DNA from: Kiloniellaceae bacterium
Lineage (GTDB): Bacteria > Pseudomonadota > Alphaproteobacteria > Kiloniellales > Kiloniellaceae
DNA length: 64,000 nucleotides
NCBI GenBank assembly: GCA_021776195.1
Contig: JAJFGK010000156.1
Coordinates: 30,903-94,902 of the forward strand
Reading direction: 5' to 3'
Made by a program: the position numbers and the translations under genes
The notes under the pieces: model-generated
What the model saw: only the letters and a program-made list of their open reading frames with translations
Database searches by the model: none
What the model was told of the DNA's origin: nothing
Shown: piece by piece, positions 34,453 to 42,738 of the stretch
Layout: every line of letters starts with the position of its first letter
How positions within the stretch are numbered: position 1 is the first letter of the stretch

Positions 34453-35751
34453 CTACCTTTCCCCCCGGGTTTTCCAGCGGTGCCATGCCAGGCGCGCCAT
34501 GACGCCCAGGTCGAGGAACGGCTTGGGGGGCAGGCGTTGCGGACCGGAAAGCGCCTGAACGTCGCGGATCAGATCCGAATCCGCACCCATCGCATAGTCC
34601 GCGAGCAAGGTGCCGGAGGCGGTGCCGCGAGGCAGTCCGACGCCGCAGTAGCCCAAAGAGGCGAACACGCCCGGCTCGAGGCGGCCGAAATGAGACGCCC
34701 AGTCCCTTGTCATGCAGTAAACGCCGGCCCAGGTGTGCTCGAACTCCACTTTATCGAGCGCGGGAAAGCGCTTTTTCAGAATGGCGCCGTGGGCGCCGAC
34801 GAGTTTCCTGCGCCGGCCCTCGCTCAAGCGGAAATCACCGCTGTAATAGGTACCCTGACGAACCAGAATACGATTCGAGCGCGTGCGCCGCATGGTCGTG
34901 ACCCCGGTCACGCCCCACTCGGCCGCGCCACCGATGGCGGATTGCTCCTCTTCGCTCAAAGGGCGGGTAAGACTTCCACAGCCGACCAGCGGGAACACCC
35001 GGCCTTTCAGATAACCCAGATCGGCGATGAACGCGTTCGTTGTCAGCAGGACGTTGGCGGTGACGATCGAGCCCTCGGCGCACTCGATGCGCAGGGGAGA
35101 GCCCGACCCGACCGTGAGCACCGGCGTCTCTTCGAAGACCTCCACATTCTCGGGCAGGTGTTCCCCGAGCCCGCGGCACAGCGCGGCCGGGTTCAACAGG
35201 ACCGTGCGTGGAGTCAGGACGGCGGCGTGGTAGTAGTCCGTCCCAACCACCTTGGCCAGGGCCCCCTTGTTGAGCCATTCGTAGGGTTCGCCGACGGCCT
35301 CGAGGGTGCGGACGGTCGCCTGGAGGTTTCTTTCCCTCTCGGGCTGGACCGCCGAGGTCAGATGGCCAACCGCCGACCATTCGCAGTCGATTTCGTACTT
35401 TTTGACATGGCCCTCGAGTTCGGCGAGGCCGGATGTCACCAGCCGGGAGACGCGCCGGTTGTCATCGTGATCGAAGGTCTCCGTGAGGTGCGGGGTGTCG
35501 ATGATGAAGCCCGCATTGCGGCCCGAAGCACCGTATCCAACCCGGTAGGAATCCAGGAGGAGGATCCGTGCCTCCGGCGCCAGATCACCGAGCCGGCGGG
35601 CCGCCGCCAGGCCGGTGACGCCCGCGCCGACCACGACCCAATCGGCCACTTGCCGGCCCCTGAGACGGTTGGCTGGGCCAGGCGGCGGGAGTATCGCGTA
35701 CCAGCCAGGCGCCTGGCGCATATCGGTCAGGAGAGGATCCCGGTTGGCCAT
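34453..35751 (-). CDS. FAD-dependent amine/amino acid oxidase (DAO family, PuuB/glycine oxidase-like)
   Basis: 432 residues. FAD-binding Rossmann motif WVVVGAGVTGLAAARRLGDL (about 38-57), GASGRNAGF, and the C-terminal GYCGVGLPRGTASGTLLADY block place it in the DAO family next to gamma-glutamylputrescine oxidase and related amine oxidoreductases; the N-terminal YAILPPPGPANRLRG is like PuuB proteins. It would oxidise a secondary or primary amine. It lies 36 bp after the second paralogous unknown gene and 66 bp before the lactonase-fold gene. Substrate inferred only from the adjacent Pot-type transporter. Confidence 0.88.
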   Translation of the reverse strand: MANRDPLLTDMRQAPGWYAILPPPGPANRLRGRQVADWVVVGAGVTGLAAARRLGDLAPEARILLLDSYRVGYGASGRNAGFIIDTPHLTETFDHDDNRRVSRLVTSGLAELEGHVKKYEIDCEWSAVGHLTSAVQPERERNLQATVRTLEAVGEPYEWLNKGALAKVVGTDYYHAAVLTPRTVLLNPAALCRGLGEHLPENVEVFEETPVLTVGSGSPLRIECAEGSIVTANVLLTTNAFIADLGYLKGRVFPLVGCGSLTRPLSEEEQSAIGGAAEWGVTGVTTMRRTRSNRILVRQGTYYSGDFRLSEGRRRKLVGAHGAILKKRFPALDKVEFEHTWAGVYCMTRDWASHFGRLEPGVFASLGYCGVGLPRGTASGTLLADYAMGADSDLIRDVQALSGPQRLPPKPFLDLGVMARLAWHRWKTRGER

Positions 35752-35787
35752 CGCGCGCTGGCCCTGTTCCGGTGGTTACCGGGCCAC

Positions 35788-36639
35788 TCACATCTCGAAG
35801 TTCAAGTTTCGCAAGCTCGTCGAGACATCGCGCGGCGCAACGGCGACGTAGCGGGCCATGTTGTGGATGCAGGCGTCGCCGCCCATGCCGTACTCCGCGT
35901 CATAGCCGTAATCGTCGTCGTCGTCGTCCTCCGAACCCACACCGCCTTGGTTGCCGGCCAGAAACACGATCCGGGTCTGAGGCTGATCCGGGTTGATGCG
36001 GTTGTAAGGGTGCCAGTTGCCCATCACTTTCGTGTTGTGCCGTGCTTGCGCCTTGTCGAGATAGGCCGACAAAGGCTCGACACCACCGGCACGGACGATC
36101 ATGTTCGGCTCATCTCTCAGGACATCGAAGGGATCGAATCCTCTTGTCGACTGCCGGGCCAGCTCGAAGTCGAGCACAACGCCGTAGCGAAGCGGCAGGT
36201 TGGCGATGCCCTGCTTGAATTCGTCGAACTGGTAGACCGGGATTTCGGTGCCATCGGGCAATTTGCCATTCAGCACATCGCTGGCCTCCTTGGGAGAGAT
36301 CTTCCCGGAGTACTGCCCGGTGAATCCCTCGGGGCTGCTGCGGTCCACGCTTGCTCGATAGGTTCTCTCGAAGCGCTCCGGCGAGGCGTAGATGCCGCCG
36401 CCGTGAACCGCGACGACGAGGTGGTTTCCCTGCGGGGAGGTGACCACGCTTTCCTCGCTATAGGAGGTAAACCAGGTGTTCCAGATGATGTTGTCGTAAG
36501 GCGCGTTGGCCCGTGCGTGCAGCAATTGCGGCATTGACGCCACGAAACCGTCCTGGCCCGCGTACTCCAAGGCCCGCCGCAGCGCGGTCGGAACATGGGA
36601 GTCGAAGACGATTTCCGCTTCCATTTTGATTTCGGCCAT
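35788..36639 (-). CDS. Unrecognised protein, paralogue 2 of a tandem pair
   Basis: 283 residues, start ATG 36639 (MAEIKMEAEIVFDSHVP). I do not recognise the family. It is clearly paralogous to the gene just upstream: shared blocks are EYAGQDGFVASMPQLLHAR, NHLVVAVHGGGIYASPERF, GKLPDGTEIPVYQFDEFKQG, DPDQPQTR-like with GNQGG, and the end ARYVAVAPRDVSTSLRNL. No signal peptide or membrane helix. Between GNQGG and AEYGMGGD, where the paralogue has about 20 ordinary residues, it has a run of six Asp encoded by a (TCG)5 tract. The HGGG motif and VRAGG could be functional but no catalytic scheme is evident. Coupled genes: methyltransferase, flavoenzyme. Confidence 0.8.
   Translation of the reverse strand: MAEIKMEAEIVFDSHVPTALRRALEYAGQDGFVASMPQLLHARANAPYDNIIWNTWFTSYSEESVVTSPQGNHLVVAVHGGGIYASPERFERTYRASVDRSSPEGFTGQYSGKISPKEASDVLNGKLPDGTEIPVYQFDEFKQGIANLPLRYGVVLDFELARQSTRGFDPFDVLRDEPNMIVRAGGVEPLSAYLDKAQARHNTKVMGNWHPYNRINPDQPQTRIVFLAGNQGGVGSEDDDDDDYGYDAEYGMGGDACIHNMARYVAVAPRDVSTSLRNLNFEM
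35912..35926 (-). repeat. (TCG)5 trinucleotide run encoding poly-Asp
   Basis: Five TCG units on the plus strand encode part of a six-Asp run in the unknown paralogue 2. The tract replaces a segment that is unrelated in paralogue 1 and could vary in length in steps of one residue. Confidence 0.7.
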
Positions 36640-36674
36640 GTCGATGTCGTCCCTTTGTCTCAAGAAGTGTTCGG

Positions 36675-37649
36675 TCAATGTGCGAAAGGAAGGTGGCGCA
36701 AACTCGTCGACGCATTGCGCGGCGCGACCGCGACGTAGCGGGCGACGTTGATCATGCCGGTGTCTCCGCGGATGCCGTACTCCGCCTCGATCGGCATTCG
36801 GTAGTGGGTGCCCCAGATGCCGATGTATCCCCGCTCTTGGTCGGACAGGATGCGGCGGACTTCCGTCTCGGCACCGCCTTCGTTGCCGCCCAGGAACAGC
36901 ACGCGGGTCTGCGGTTGATCCGGATCGATGTCGTTCAGGCAGTGCCAACTCCCCATCACCGCCGATGAGTTTTTCGCTTTCGCTTTGTCGAGATAGGCCG
37001 TGGCCGCCTCGACCCCGCCGGCGCGCACGACCATCAGCGGGTCGTCCTTCAGGTCTTCGAAAGCCGCGTTCCCGCTCTTGGCGTTCTTTGCCGTCTCGAA
37101 GTCCAGGACGACCGCATAACGCCGCGGCAGGCCCGCGATGCCGCGCTTGAACTCGTCGAAGGAAAACACCGGAAACTCGCTGCCATCGGGCAACTTGCCA
37201 TTCACCAGGCCTTGGGCCTCGCTTTCGCTGATCTTGGCGCCGAAGAGCCCGGTAAAGCCCAGTTCCGAATAGCGGCTGACATCCGCGTGGTAGAGCGTCC
37301 TGAAGCGCTCCGGAGACGCGAACAGTCCCCCGCCGTGAACCGTGACCACCACGTGGTTCCCCTGCCGCGTCCGGACCACGCTTTCCTCGGAGGTCGAGGT
37401 GAAGGACCGGATGTTCCATACGTCGTTATCGTAAGGCGCGTGGGTCCGGGCATGCAGCAACTGCGGCATCGACGCGACGAAGCCGTCCTCGCCGGCGTAG
37501 CTCAAGGCCCGTCGCAACGCGTTGGGAAGGTATGAATCGAAAATGATAGCCGCTTCCATTCTTATGCCTTCCAACATCGCCTGTTCCATTCTCGTGTGGT
37601 CGGCTCCGGCGCCGAAGGCCCCCGTGACCGCCGAAATCTCGCTTCTCAT
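36675..37649 (-). CDS. Unrecognised protein, paralogue 1 of a tandem pair
   Basis: 324 residues. ATG 37649 directly follows the methyltransferase stop (TGAATG) with AAGGGG as ribosome site, so I keep this long form; ATG 37577 would match the start of the paralogue better. Homologous blocks with the downstream gene: SYAGEDGFVASMPQLLHART, NHVVVTVHGGGLFASPERFR, GKLPDGSEFPVFSFDEFKRG, VVRAGGVEAATAYLDKAKAK, PDQPQTRVLFLGGNEGG and INVARYVAVAPRNASTSLRH. No export signal or membrane segment. I cannot assign a family or function. Its fixed position behind a SAM methyltransferase and beside a second copy suggests a heteromeric enzyme or two related reactions. Confidence 0.8.
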   Translation of the reverse strand: MRSEISAVTGAFGAGADHTRMEQAMLEGIRMEAAIIFDSYLPNALRRALSYAGEDGFVASMPQLLHARTHAPYDNDVWNIRSFTSTSEESVVRTRQGNHVVVTVHGGGLFASPERFRTLYHADVSRYSELGFTGLFGAKISESEAQGLVNGKLPDGSEFPVFSFDEFKRGIAGLPRRYAVVLDFETAKNAKSGNAAFEDLKDDPLMVVRAGGVEAATAYLDKAKAKNSSAVMGSWHCLNDIDPDQPQTRVLFLGGNEGGAETEVRRILSDQERGYIGIWGTHYRMPIEAEYGIRGDTGMINVARYVAVAPRNASTSLRHLPFAH

Positions 37650-38426
37650 TCACCCCTTGCGGGCCGTCACGATCGGCTGGTAGTAGCCGCTTGCCTGGGG
37701 TTCGTGCCAGCGGATCTGGTCGTAGCCCGCATCTCGGACGGCGCCCAAGATTTCGTCACGCCGCAGCACCCTGAGCTCGGTCTCGAAGTGCTTGAGCTCG
37801 TAGCGCCCATCGGTTTCCTTGATCAGGAATTGGTGGTTGCGATAGCTCCGGCTGTCGCCCGCCCAGTCCCAGAGCTGAAACACGACGCGGCGACCGTCCG
37901 GCCTGTCGTCGACGTGCTCGTTGTTGAAGCGGCGTTTGTCCGCCAAAAGTGCCTCATAGTCCCTCAAGCTCAATAGCAGCAGGCCGCCGGGATTGAGCCT
38001 TGTTTTCACGCTGGCGAGCACGGCGCCGAGGTCGTCGTCGTTGAGACAGTGAGCGATGGCATTGTCGCAGGAAATGACGACATCGAAGAGCCCGGCGATG
38101 GTCGCGCCCAGGTCGCGGAAGTCGGAAACGCTGAAACTCATGGGCAGGCCGAGATTTTCAGCCTCTTGTCTGGCGCGCTCGACCGATACCGGGCTCAAGT
38201 CCGAGCCATGCACCCGGTGGCCCTGAAGTGCCAAACCGATGGCCTGCGTCCCGATCCCGCAGGTGCAATCGAGCACCGCGCGGGAACCTTCGAACCCCGA
38301 CTGGTTCGAGAGGAACCGATGAAGCGATGCGCCCTCGTTACGCATCGCCGCGTCCCAGTCCCATCCCATGTTGTCACGGTATTCGGGGCTCAGACGGTCA
38401 TAGAACTCGGTTATGGAGTCGGCCAT
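37650..38426 (-). CDS. SAM-dependent methyltransferase, glycine/sarcosine N-methyltransferase-like
   Basis: 258 residues. Class I Rossmann methyltransferase with motif I at 51-60 (VLDCTCGIGTQAIGLA), motif II-like acidic HGSDLSPVSVERAR, and VVISCDNAIAHCLNDDDLGA. The N-terminal FYDRLSPEYRDNMGWDW and the wide YELKHFETELRVLRRDEI region resemble glycine sarcosine N-methyltransferases, which make betaine precursors, though substrate is not certain. It is followed without gap by unknown paralogue 1. A 12-bp hairpin separates it from the upstream binding-protein gene. Confidence 0.85.
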   Translation of the reverse strand: MADSITEFYDRLSPEYRDNMGWDWDAAMRNEGASLHRFLSNQSGFEGSRAVLDCTCGIGTQAIGLALQGHRVHGSDLSPVSVERARQEAENLGLPMSFSVSDFRDLGATIAGLFDVVISCDNAIAHCLNDDDLGAVLASVKTRLNPGGLLLLSLRDYEALLADKRRFNNEHVDDRPDGRRVVFQLWDWAGDSRSYRNHQFLIKETDGRYELKHFETELRVLRRDEILGAVRDAGYDQIRWHEPQASGYYQPIVTARKG

Positions 38427-38548
38427 TCTGCCACCTCTGCCGTCGGATCGATCATGCCGCTCGCGAGCAGGCTCGTGTCACGCAAGGTTCTTCGGACTAA
38501 ATGGGATTTCGGGAAACGACCCGCACTGCCCCAACATCGCAGGCGAAG

Positions 38549-38584
38549 CGGCAACCCTGCTTGAAGTGTCGGGCAGGGTTGCCG
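38549..38584 (-). promoter_or_regulatory. Hairpin between the binding-protein gene and the methyltransferase gene
   Basis: CGGCAACCCTGC (38549-38560) pairs perfectly with GCAGGGTTGCCG (38573-38584), leaving a 12-nt loop and no clear T-run. As with the liv hairpin, it follows a periplasmic binding-protein gene and probably sets a higher mRNA level for that gene than for those downstream. Confidence 0.65.
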
Positions 38585-38601
38585 GTATCGAGCGCCTTGT
38601 G

Positions 38602-39708
38602 TCAGAGGCTGGCTTGCGCCTCGTGCCACATTTCAATCAGCTTGGCGTCCTTTTCAGGCGGAATCTCGTCGAAGAACACACCCTTTTGCAACAGGGTGAC
38701 CGGATCATCGAGTCCCTTTTCCTTGGCGGCGACCGGGTCGATCAGCTTGGTGGTGTTGACGTTGGCGTGCCCATAGCCGTACTCGTCGAACAGCGATTTG
38801 CCGCCGACCGGGTCGAGCATGGCGTCAATGTACTCGTAGGCTTGGTCTTCGGAACCCGCGCCGTTGCTGCTGACGCACAGCCCACACATCCAAGGCATCA
38901 CCGGATCGACGATCTCGACAGGAATGCCTTCCTCCTTCATCCGCCGCGAGGCGCTGCCATAGATGTAGGAAATGCCGACATCGCCAGCGACCCATGCTTG
39001 CTCGAGCTGTGTGCTGTCGGTCCATACGAAGCGGGCGTTCTGGAGCATCTTCGTGAAGATTTCCGGTGCCGTCTCCATTTCCTCTTCGGTCGGGTCCAGT
39101 GGATTCTTCCAGCGGCCGATGACCCCGGCGACCAGAATATTCACACCGATCTGCGACGTGAGCGACGTTTTGCCCTTGAAGCGCGGGTCGACGAAGAGAT
39201 CGAAGCTCGGTTCCTCGACCTTGATGACTTCGGGATTGAAGCCGACCGTCGAGAAGCCCCAGTCCCATGGCGCAAAGTAGTACTGACCGTCGATCCGCAC
39301 GCCCTTCACTTCCAACAGGTCGGGGATCACTTCGCCCCAGCGCGAGATACGGTCGGTCTCGAGCGGTTTGATGAGCCCGGCATCCTTGAATTTGGCGACC
39401 CCACCCGTGCAGGGGTGCACCAGATCGACCTGGAATCCGGCCCGCATTTTTTGGAATGCGTCTTCTACCTCGGAGAAGAAAGTCACTTCCGGTTGCCCGC
39501 CGTACTTGGCGTTGTATTCCGGATGGAACGACTCGTACTCGTAACCATTCCATTCCAGGATGCTCAAATCGACGCTCGCGGCGTTCGTCCGCTTCGACAT
39601 CAGCGGGCTTGCCGCCACGCCAACGCCGACCGATGCAAGCACAGACATCATCTGACGGCGCGAGAGCTGCCCACTCTTGATCAGTTCGATCATTTCCCTG
39701 TGTTTCAC
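38602..39708 (-). CDS. PotD/PotF-like ABC transporter periplasmic binding protein
   Basis: 368 residues. I place the start at GTG 39708, which has GGGAGGC at proper spacing; ATG 39693 is an alternative. A twin-arginine signal is clear (SGQLSRRQMMSVLASVGVGV), unusual but known for solute-binding proteins. The mature part is an extracellular solute-binding protein of the spermidine/putrescine group: LSILEWNGYEYESFHPEYNA, RISRWGEVIPDLLEVKGVRI and YYFAPWDWGFSTVGFNPEVI. Ligands of this group include polyamines, but also other cations such as choline-like or betaine-like compounds. It is divergent from the IclR gene; its permease and ATPase lie on the plus strand. Confidence 0.9.
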   Translation of the reverse strand: MKHREMIELIKSGQLSRRQMMSVLASVGVGVAASPLMSKRTNAASVDLSILEWNGYEYESFHPEYNAKYGGQPEVTFFSEVEDAFQKMRAGFQVDLVHPCTGGVAKFKDAGLIKPLETDRISRWGEVIPDLLEVKGVRIDGQYYFAPWDWGFSTVGFNPEVIKVEEPSFDLFVDPRFKGKTSLTSQIGVNILVAGVIGRWKNPLDPTEEEMETAPEIFTKMLQNARFVWTDSTQLEQAWVAGDVGISYIYGSASRRMKEEGIPVEIVDPVMPWMCGLCVSSNGAGSEDQAYEYIDAMLDPVGGKSLFDEYGYGHANVNTTKLIDPVAAKEKGLDDPVTLLQKGVFFDEIPPEKDAKLIEMWHEAQASL

Positions 39709-39826
39709 CTGTGCCTCCCATGCATGTCGCAACTTCCCGTGTGATTGGCCCGGTTTCACGATTGGCGGGCCATTGCTGTGGGCGAGGAATGAACCGATGG
39801 TTTCACTACTCTCACCTTTCTAAAAA

Positions 39827-39852
39827 TGTACATTATAGAATAGTCATGTACA
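39827..39852. promoter_or_regulatory. Inverted repeat TGTACAT-N12-ATGTACA, candidate IclR operator
   Basis: TGTACAT (39827-39833) and ATGTACA (39846-39852) are perfect inverted copies with a 12-nt spacer. A minus-strand TATAAT overlaps the left half, so a bound regulator would block transcription of the binding-protein operon. Confidence 0.6.
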
Positions 39853-39995
39853 ATAGTGATTCTGGCGGCTAGAGTATTCACCTAATTTGGGGGTCTATAG
39901 GGGAAAGGCTGTTATTTTTTTATCGAAGAATCAATGCACTATGGTAATTCTCGATATCGCTTGGGCAGCACTCGTTTCCCGCAATTCGTTATACA

Positions 39996-40024
39996 TTATA
40001 CAATCCAAATCGTATATTGTACAA
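39996..40024. promoter_or_regulatory. Second inverted repeat TTATACAAT-N11-ATTGTACAA, candidate IclR operator
   Basis: TTATACAAT (39996-40004) and ATTGTACAA (40016-40024) are inverted copies with one mismatch and share the TGTACA-like core of the first site. It lies 104 bp before the iclR-like start codon, suiting autoregulation. Confidence 0.55.
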
Positions 40025-40127
40025 CGATTAGAAGTTTGGGACAGATTGGTTGTCTGGTGACCGGCCATCGAGGGGCCTGGAGCCAGACCGTAGAATCCCG
40101 TCTCCGGTCAAGCAGGTATTAGGTTTC

Positions 40128-40949
40128 ATGGTCATATTTTCGACACCTCCAAAGGCCCCGCGCATTCAGGCCTTGGCGCGCGCCAGTGCGATTATCGACG
40201 TGATTGCCGCCGGCGGCGAGGATGGGGTCGGACTGAACGTTATCAGCCGGGTGACGGCGCTCAACAAGACGACGGCCTTCAATCTTCTGTCGTCGCTCGT
40301 CACGCTTCGCTTCATCGATCAGGACAAGCGGACCAAGCAGTACCGTCTCGGTCTGCGCAACCTGGAACTCGGACGCATCGTCCAGGAGCGCCTGCACATT
40401 TCGCATCTGGCGCGGCCGATACTGGCCGATCTCTGTAAGAAGACGAACGAGACGGTGAATCTGGGCTTGCCGGATCTTCGCGATTTGCTGGTGGTCGACA
40501 GCTACCAGGGATCCCGGCTGTTACACGCGACCGCCTATGGCGGTTGGCGTTCGATGTACCACTGCACGGCTCTGGGAAAGGCCTTCATGGCCCAATGGGA
40601 GCCGCCGATGCGGCACACCGTCTATCGCCTGAGCGGGTTGCCGCGTCTCACGCCCAACACGATAACCGATATGGAAGCCCTCGAAGCGCAACTGGACCGG
40701 TTCCGGGCTCAAGGGTACGCGGTCGACGTGGGCGAGAATGAAGTTGGCGTGAACGGGATCGCCAGGGCGATCGTCAACGGGATGGGAGAGGTTGCCGCCG
40801 CGATCAGCGTAGCCGGTCACTCGAACCGCTTGACCGAAGAGGTGATCGAGCAGATCGCGCCGGATGTCATCGCCGCCGCCGACGCCATTAGTGCGGCGAT
40901 TAGCGGGGTGGAGCGGCCGGACGACCGAAGGGCCAGGGGGCGTCCGTGA
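40128..40949 (+). CDS. IclR-family transcriptional regulator
   Basis: 273 residues. N-terminal winged HTH (about 13-75: ALARASAIIDVIAAGGEDGV, then NKTTAFNLLSSLVTLRFID) and C-terminal IclR effector domain with HISHLARPILADLCKKTNET, CTALGKAFMAQ and GVNGIARAIVNGMGEVAAAI. IclR proteins usually repress catabolic operons until a pathway intermediate binds. It overlaps the permease gene by GTGA and so is co-transcribed with it, and is divergent from the binding-protein operon. ATG 40128 chosen over an upstream in-frame codon because the longer N-terminus is not family-like. Confidence 0.92.
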   Translation: MVIFSTPPKAPRIQALARASAIIDVIAAGGEDGVGLNVISRVTALNKTTAFNLLSSLVTLRFIDQDKRTKQYRLGLRNLELGRIVQERLHISHLARPILADLCKKTNETVNLGLPDLRDLLVVDSYQGSRLLHATAYGGWRSMYHCTALGKAFMAQWEPPMRHTVYRLSGLPRLTPNTITDMEALEAQLDRFRAQGYAVDVGENEVGVNGIARAIVNGMGEVAAAISVAGHSNRLTEEVIEQIAPDVIAAADAISAAISGVERPDDRRARGRP

Positions 40950-42718
40950 CGAAGCGGGCCTCACCGGTCGCCGGCGACCATGGGACGGCGCGAGGCTGGA
41001 TATCCTGGGCGGCTGGCTACTTCCTGAAGAACGAGTGGCTGCGCGGCTACACGCTGCTGTCGCCGACGCTGATGACGATGTTCTGCCTGCTGGCGCTTCC
41101 GGTCTTCACGCTCGTGACCTACAGCTTCTGGTCCCAGACCTATGTCCACATTGATGAGACATTCACGCTGAAAAACTACGAGACATTCTTCTCCAAGTGG
41201 GTTTACGGGAAGGTGCTTCTGAGATCGATATGGATGTCGGCCACAGTGACGGTCATTACGATCCTGCTGGCTTACCCCGTCGCCTATTTCCTCGCCTTCC
41301 GGGTCCGCAAGAACAAGATGACCTGGCTGATCCTGATCAACGTACCCTTCGTGACCAGCTATCTGCTGCGGATTCTCGCCTGGAAGATCATGCTCGGCAA
41401 CAACGGCGTGATCAACGGCACCCTGGAGGGCCTCGGCTTCATCAAGGAGCCGCTGGAATACCTGCTGTACAGCCGCTTCGCGGTCATCCTGGCGCTGGCC
41501 CACGCCTGGGCAGCCTTTGCCATTCTGCCGATCTTCGTATCGCTTCAGAAGATCGATCGCTCGCTTCTCGAGGCCGCGGCGGATCTGGGCGACAGCCCGG
41601 CCCGGCGCTTCTTCCGGATCACGCTACCGCTCTCGATGCCGGGCGTGATCGCCGCGGCGATTATCGAGTTCATCCCGACGGTCGGCGACTATATCACGCC
41701 GATCATGGTCGGCGGTCCCAGGGGTATCATGATCGGTCAGATCATCGCGGCCCAATTCGGCGCCGCCAACAACTGGCCGTTGGGCGCGGCGCTGACCATC
41801 ATCATTATGATCTCCATCACCGGCATTTGCTGTGCCTTCATCTGGTTTTCGCGACTCGGCACTGTCAGCGCCAAGGACATGGAAGCGACAAGTGTCAAAG
41901 TCGAACCGCCCGCCAGTGGCAGGCATCGGTTCGACTGGCTGATGGCCTATGTCATCGCCTATCTGCTGTTCCTCTATATTCCTTCGGCCATGCTGCCGAT
42001 CTTCTCCTTCAACGACAGCATACAGATGGTGCTGCCTTTGAAGGAGTTTACCGTCAAGTGGTACGCTGCGCTGCCGGATCAGCCCGGCCTGATCAAGGCC
42101 TTGATCACCAGTCTGAAGATCGCCATCCCGGTCGCGATCGTGACAACGGTCCTGGCGACCTTTGCCGCCAAGGCATTGACCCGCTACCGCATGCCGGGTC
42201 GCGGACTGGCGATCGGCTTCATCCTGTTGCCCATGGTGATGCCGGGCATCATCATGGCCGTCGGTCTTCTCGTGCTGGCGCTTTCGGTTGGCATGCCCCT
42301 ATCGAAGTGGGCGATAGGTGTCTCCCACGTTGTCGCCACCGTGCCTTTTGCGACACTGGTGGTCATGGCGCGCCTCGAAGGTTTCAACAAGAGCATCGAG
42401 GAGGCATCGCTCGATCTCGGCGTTGGCGCGTGGATGACGTTTTGGCGTGTCACCTTTCCGCTCATCCTGCCGGCAATTGGAGCGTCGCTGCTGCTGACGT
42501 TCACCGCGTCGTTCGACGAGTTCTTGTTCGCGCTATTTCTTGGCGGATCCGACGTGACATTGCCCGTTTACATGTGGACCCAGGTTCGGTTTCCGCAAAC
42601 GCTGCCAAGCGTCCTTGCGCTCGGTGCGCTCATCTTCATGGTAACCGTCGTCCTGGTCGTCACCGCCGAATGGCTCCGGCGCATGGGCGACCGCCATGTC
42701 AAGGTCAACACGCGTTAG
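40946..42718 (+). CDS. Fused ABC transporter permease (PotB-PotC in one chain)
   Basis: 590 residues with two complete permease modules. The first (about 30-305) has the EAA loop EAAADLGDSPARRFFRITLP; the second (about 325-585) has EEASLDLGVGAWMTFWRVTF. These are normally separate PotB and PotC/PotH and PotI proteins; here a short charged linker (about 305-325) joins them without a frameshift. The chain would form the whole channel of a spermidine/putrescine-type importer. GTG at 40946 overlaps the iclR stop. It works with the downstream ATPase and the divergent Tat-exported binding protein. Confidence 0.9.
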   Translation: MTKRASPVAGDHGTARGWISWAAGYFLKNEWLRGYTLLSPTLMTMFCLLALPVFTLVTYSFWSQTYVHIDETFTLKNYETFFSKWVYGKVLLRSIWMSATVTVITILLAYPVAYFLAFRVRKNKMTWLILINVPFVTSYLLRILAWKIMLGNNGVINGTLEGLGFIKEPLEYLLYSRFAVILALAHAWAAFAILPIFVSLQKIDRSLLEAAADLGDSPARRFFRITLPLSMPGVIAAAIIEFIPTVGDYITPIMVGGPRGIMIGQIIAAQFGAANNWPLGAALTIIIMISITGICCAFIWFSRLGTVSAKDMEATSVKVEPPASGRHRFDWLMAYVIAYLLFLYIPSAMLPIFSFNDSIQMVLPLKEFTVKWYAALPDQPGLIKALITSLKIAIPVAIVTTVLATFAAKALTRYRMPGRGLAIGFILLPMVMPGIIMAVGLLVLALSVGMPLSKWAIGVSHVVATVPFATLVVMARLEGFNKSIEEASLDLGVGAWMTFWRVTFPLILPAIGASLLLTFTASFDEFLFALFLGGSDVTLPVYMWTQVRFPQTLPSVLALGALIFMVTVVLVVTAEWLRRMGDRHVKVNTR

Positions 42719-42738
42719 GCCTACCGGAGTTCCAGCCG

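Larger units (their letters stand above)
39709..40127. promoter_or_regulatory. AT-rich divergent regulatory region between potD-like and iclR-like genes
   Basis: This 419-bp gap is strikingly AT-rich for the window and carries no gene. It contains two similar inverted repeats (39827-39852 and 39996-40024). On the minus strand a TATAAT hexamer (39832-39837) lies inside the first repeat, pointing towards the binding-protein gene. It probably holds the divergent promoters and IclR operators. Confidence 0.6.

Noticed and set aside
33814..36537. 907-codon open frame on the plus strand
   Set aside because: Runs antisense through three minus-strand genes (lactonase fold, flavoenzyme and paralogue 2) that have clear motifs. 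Treated as a GC artefact.
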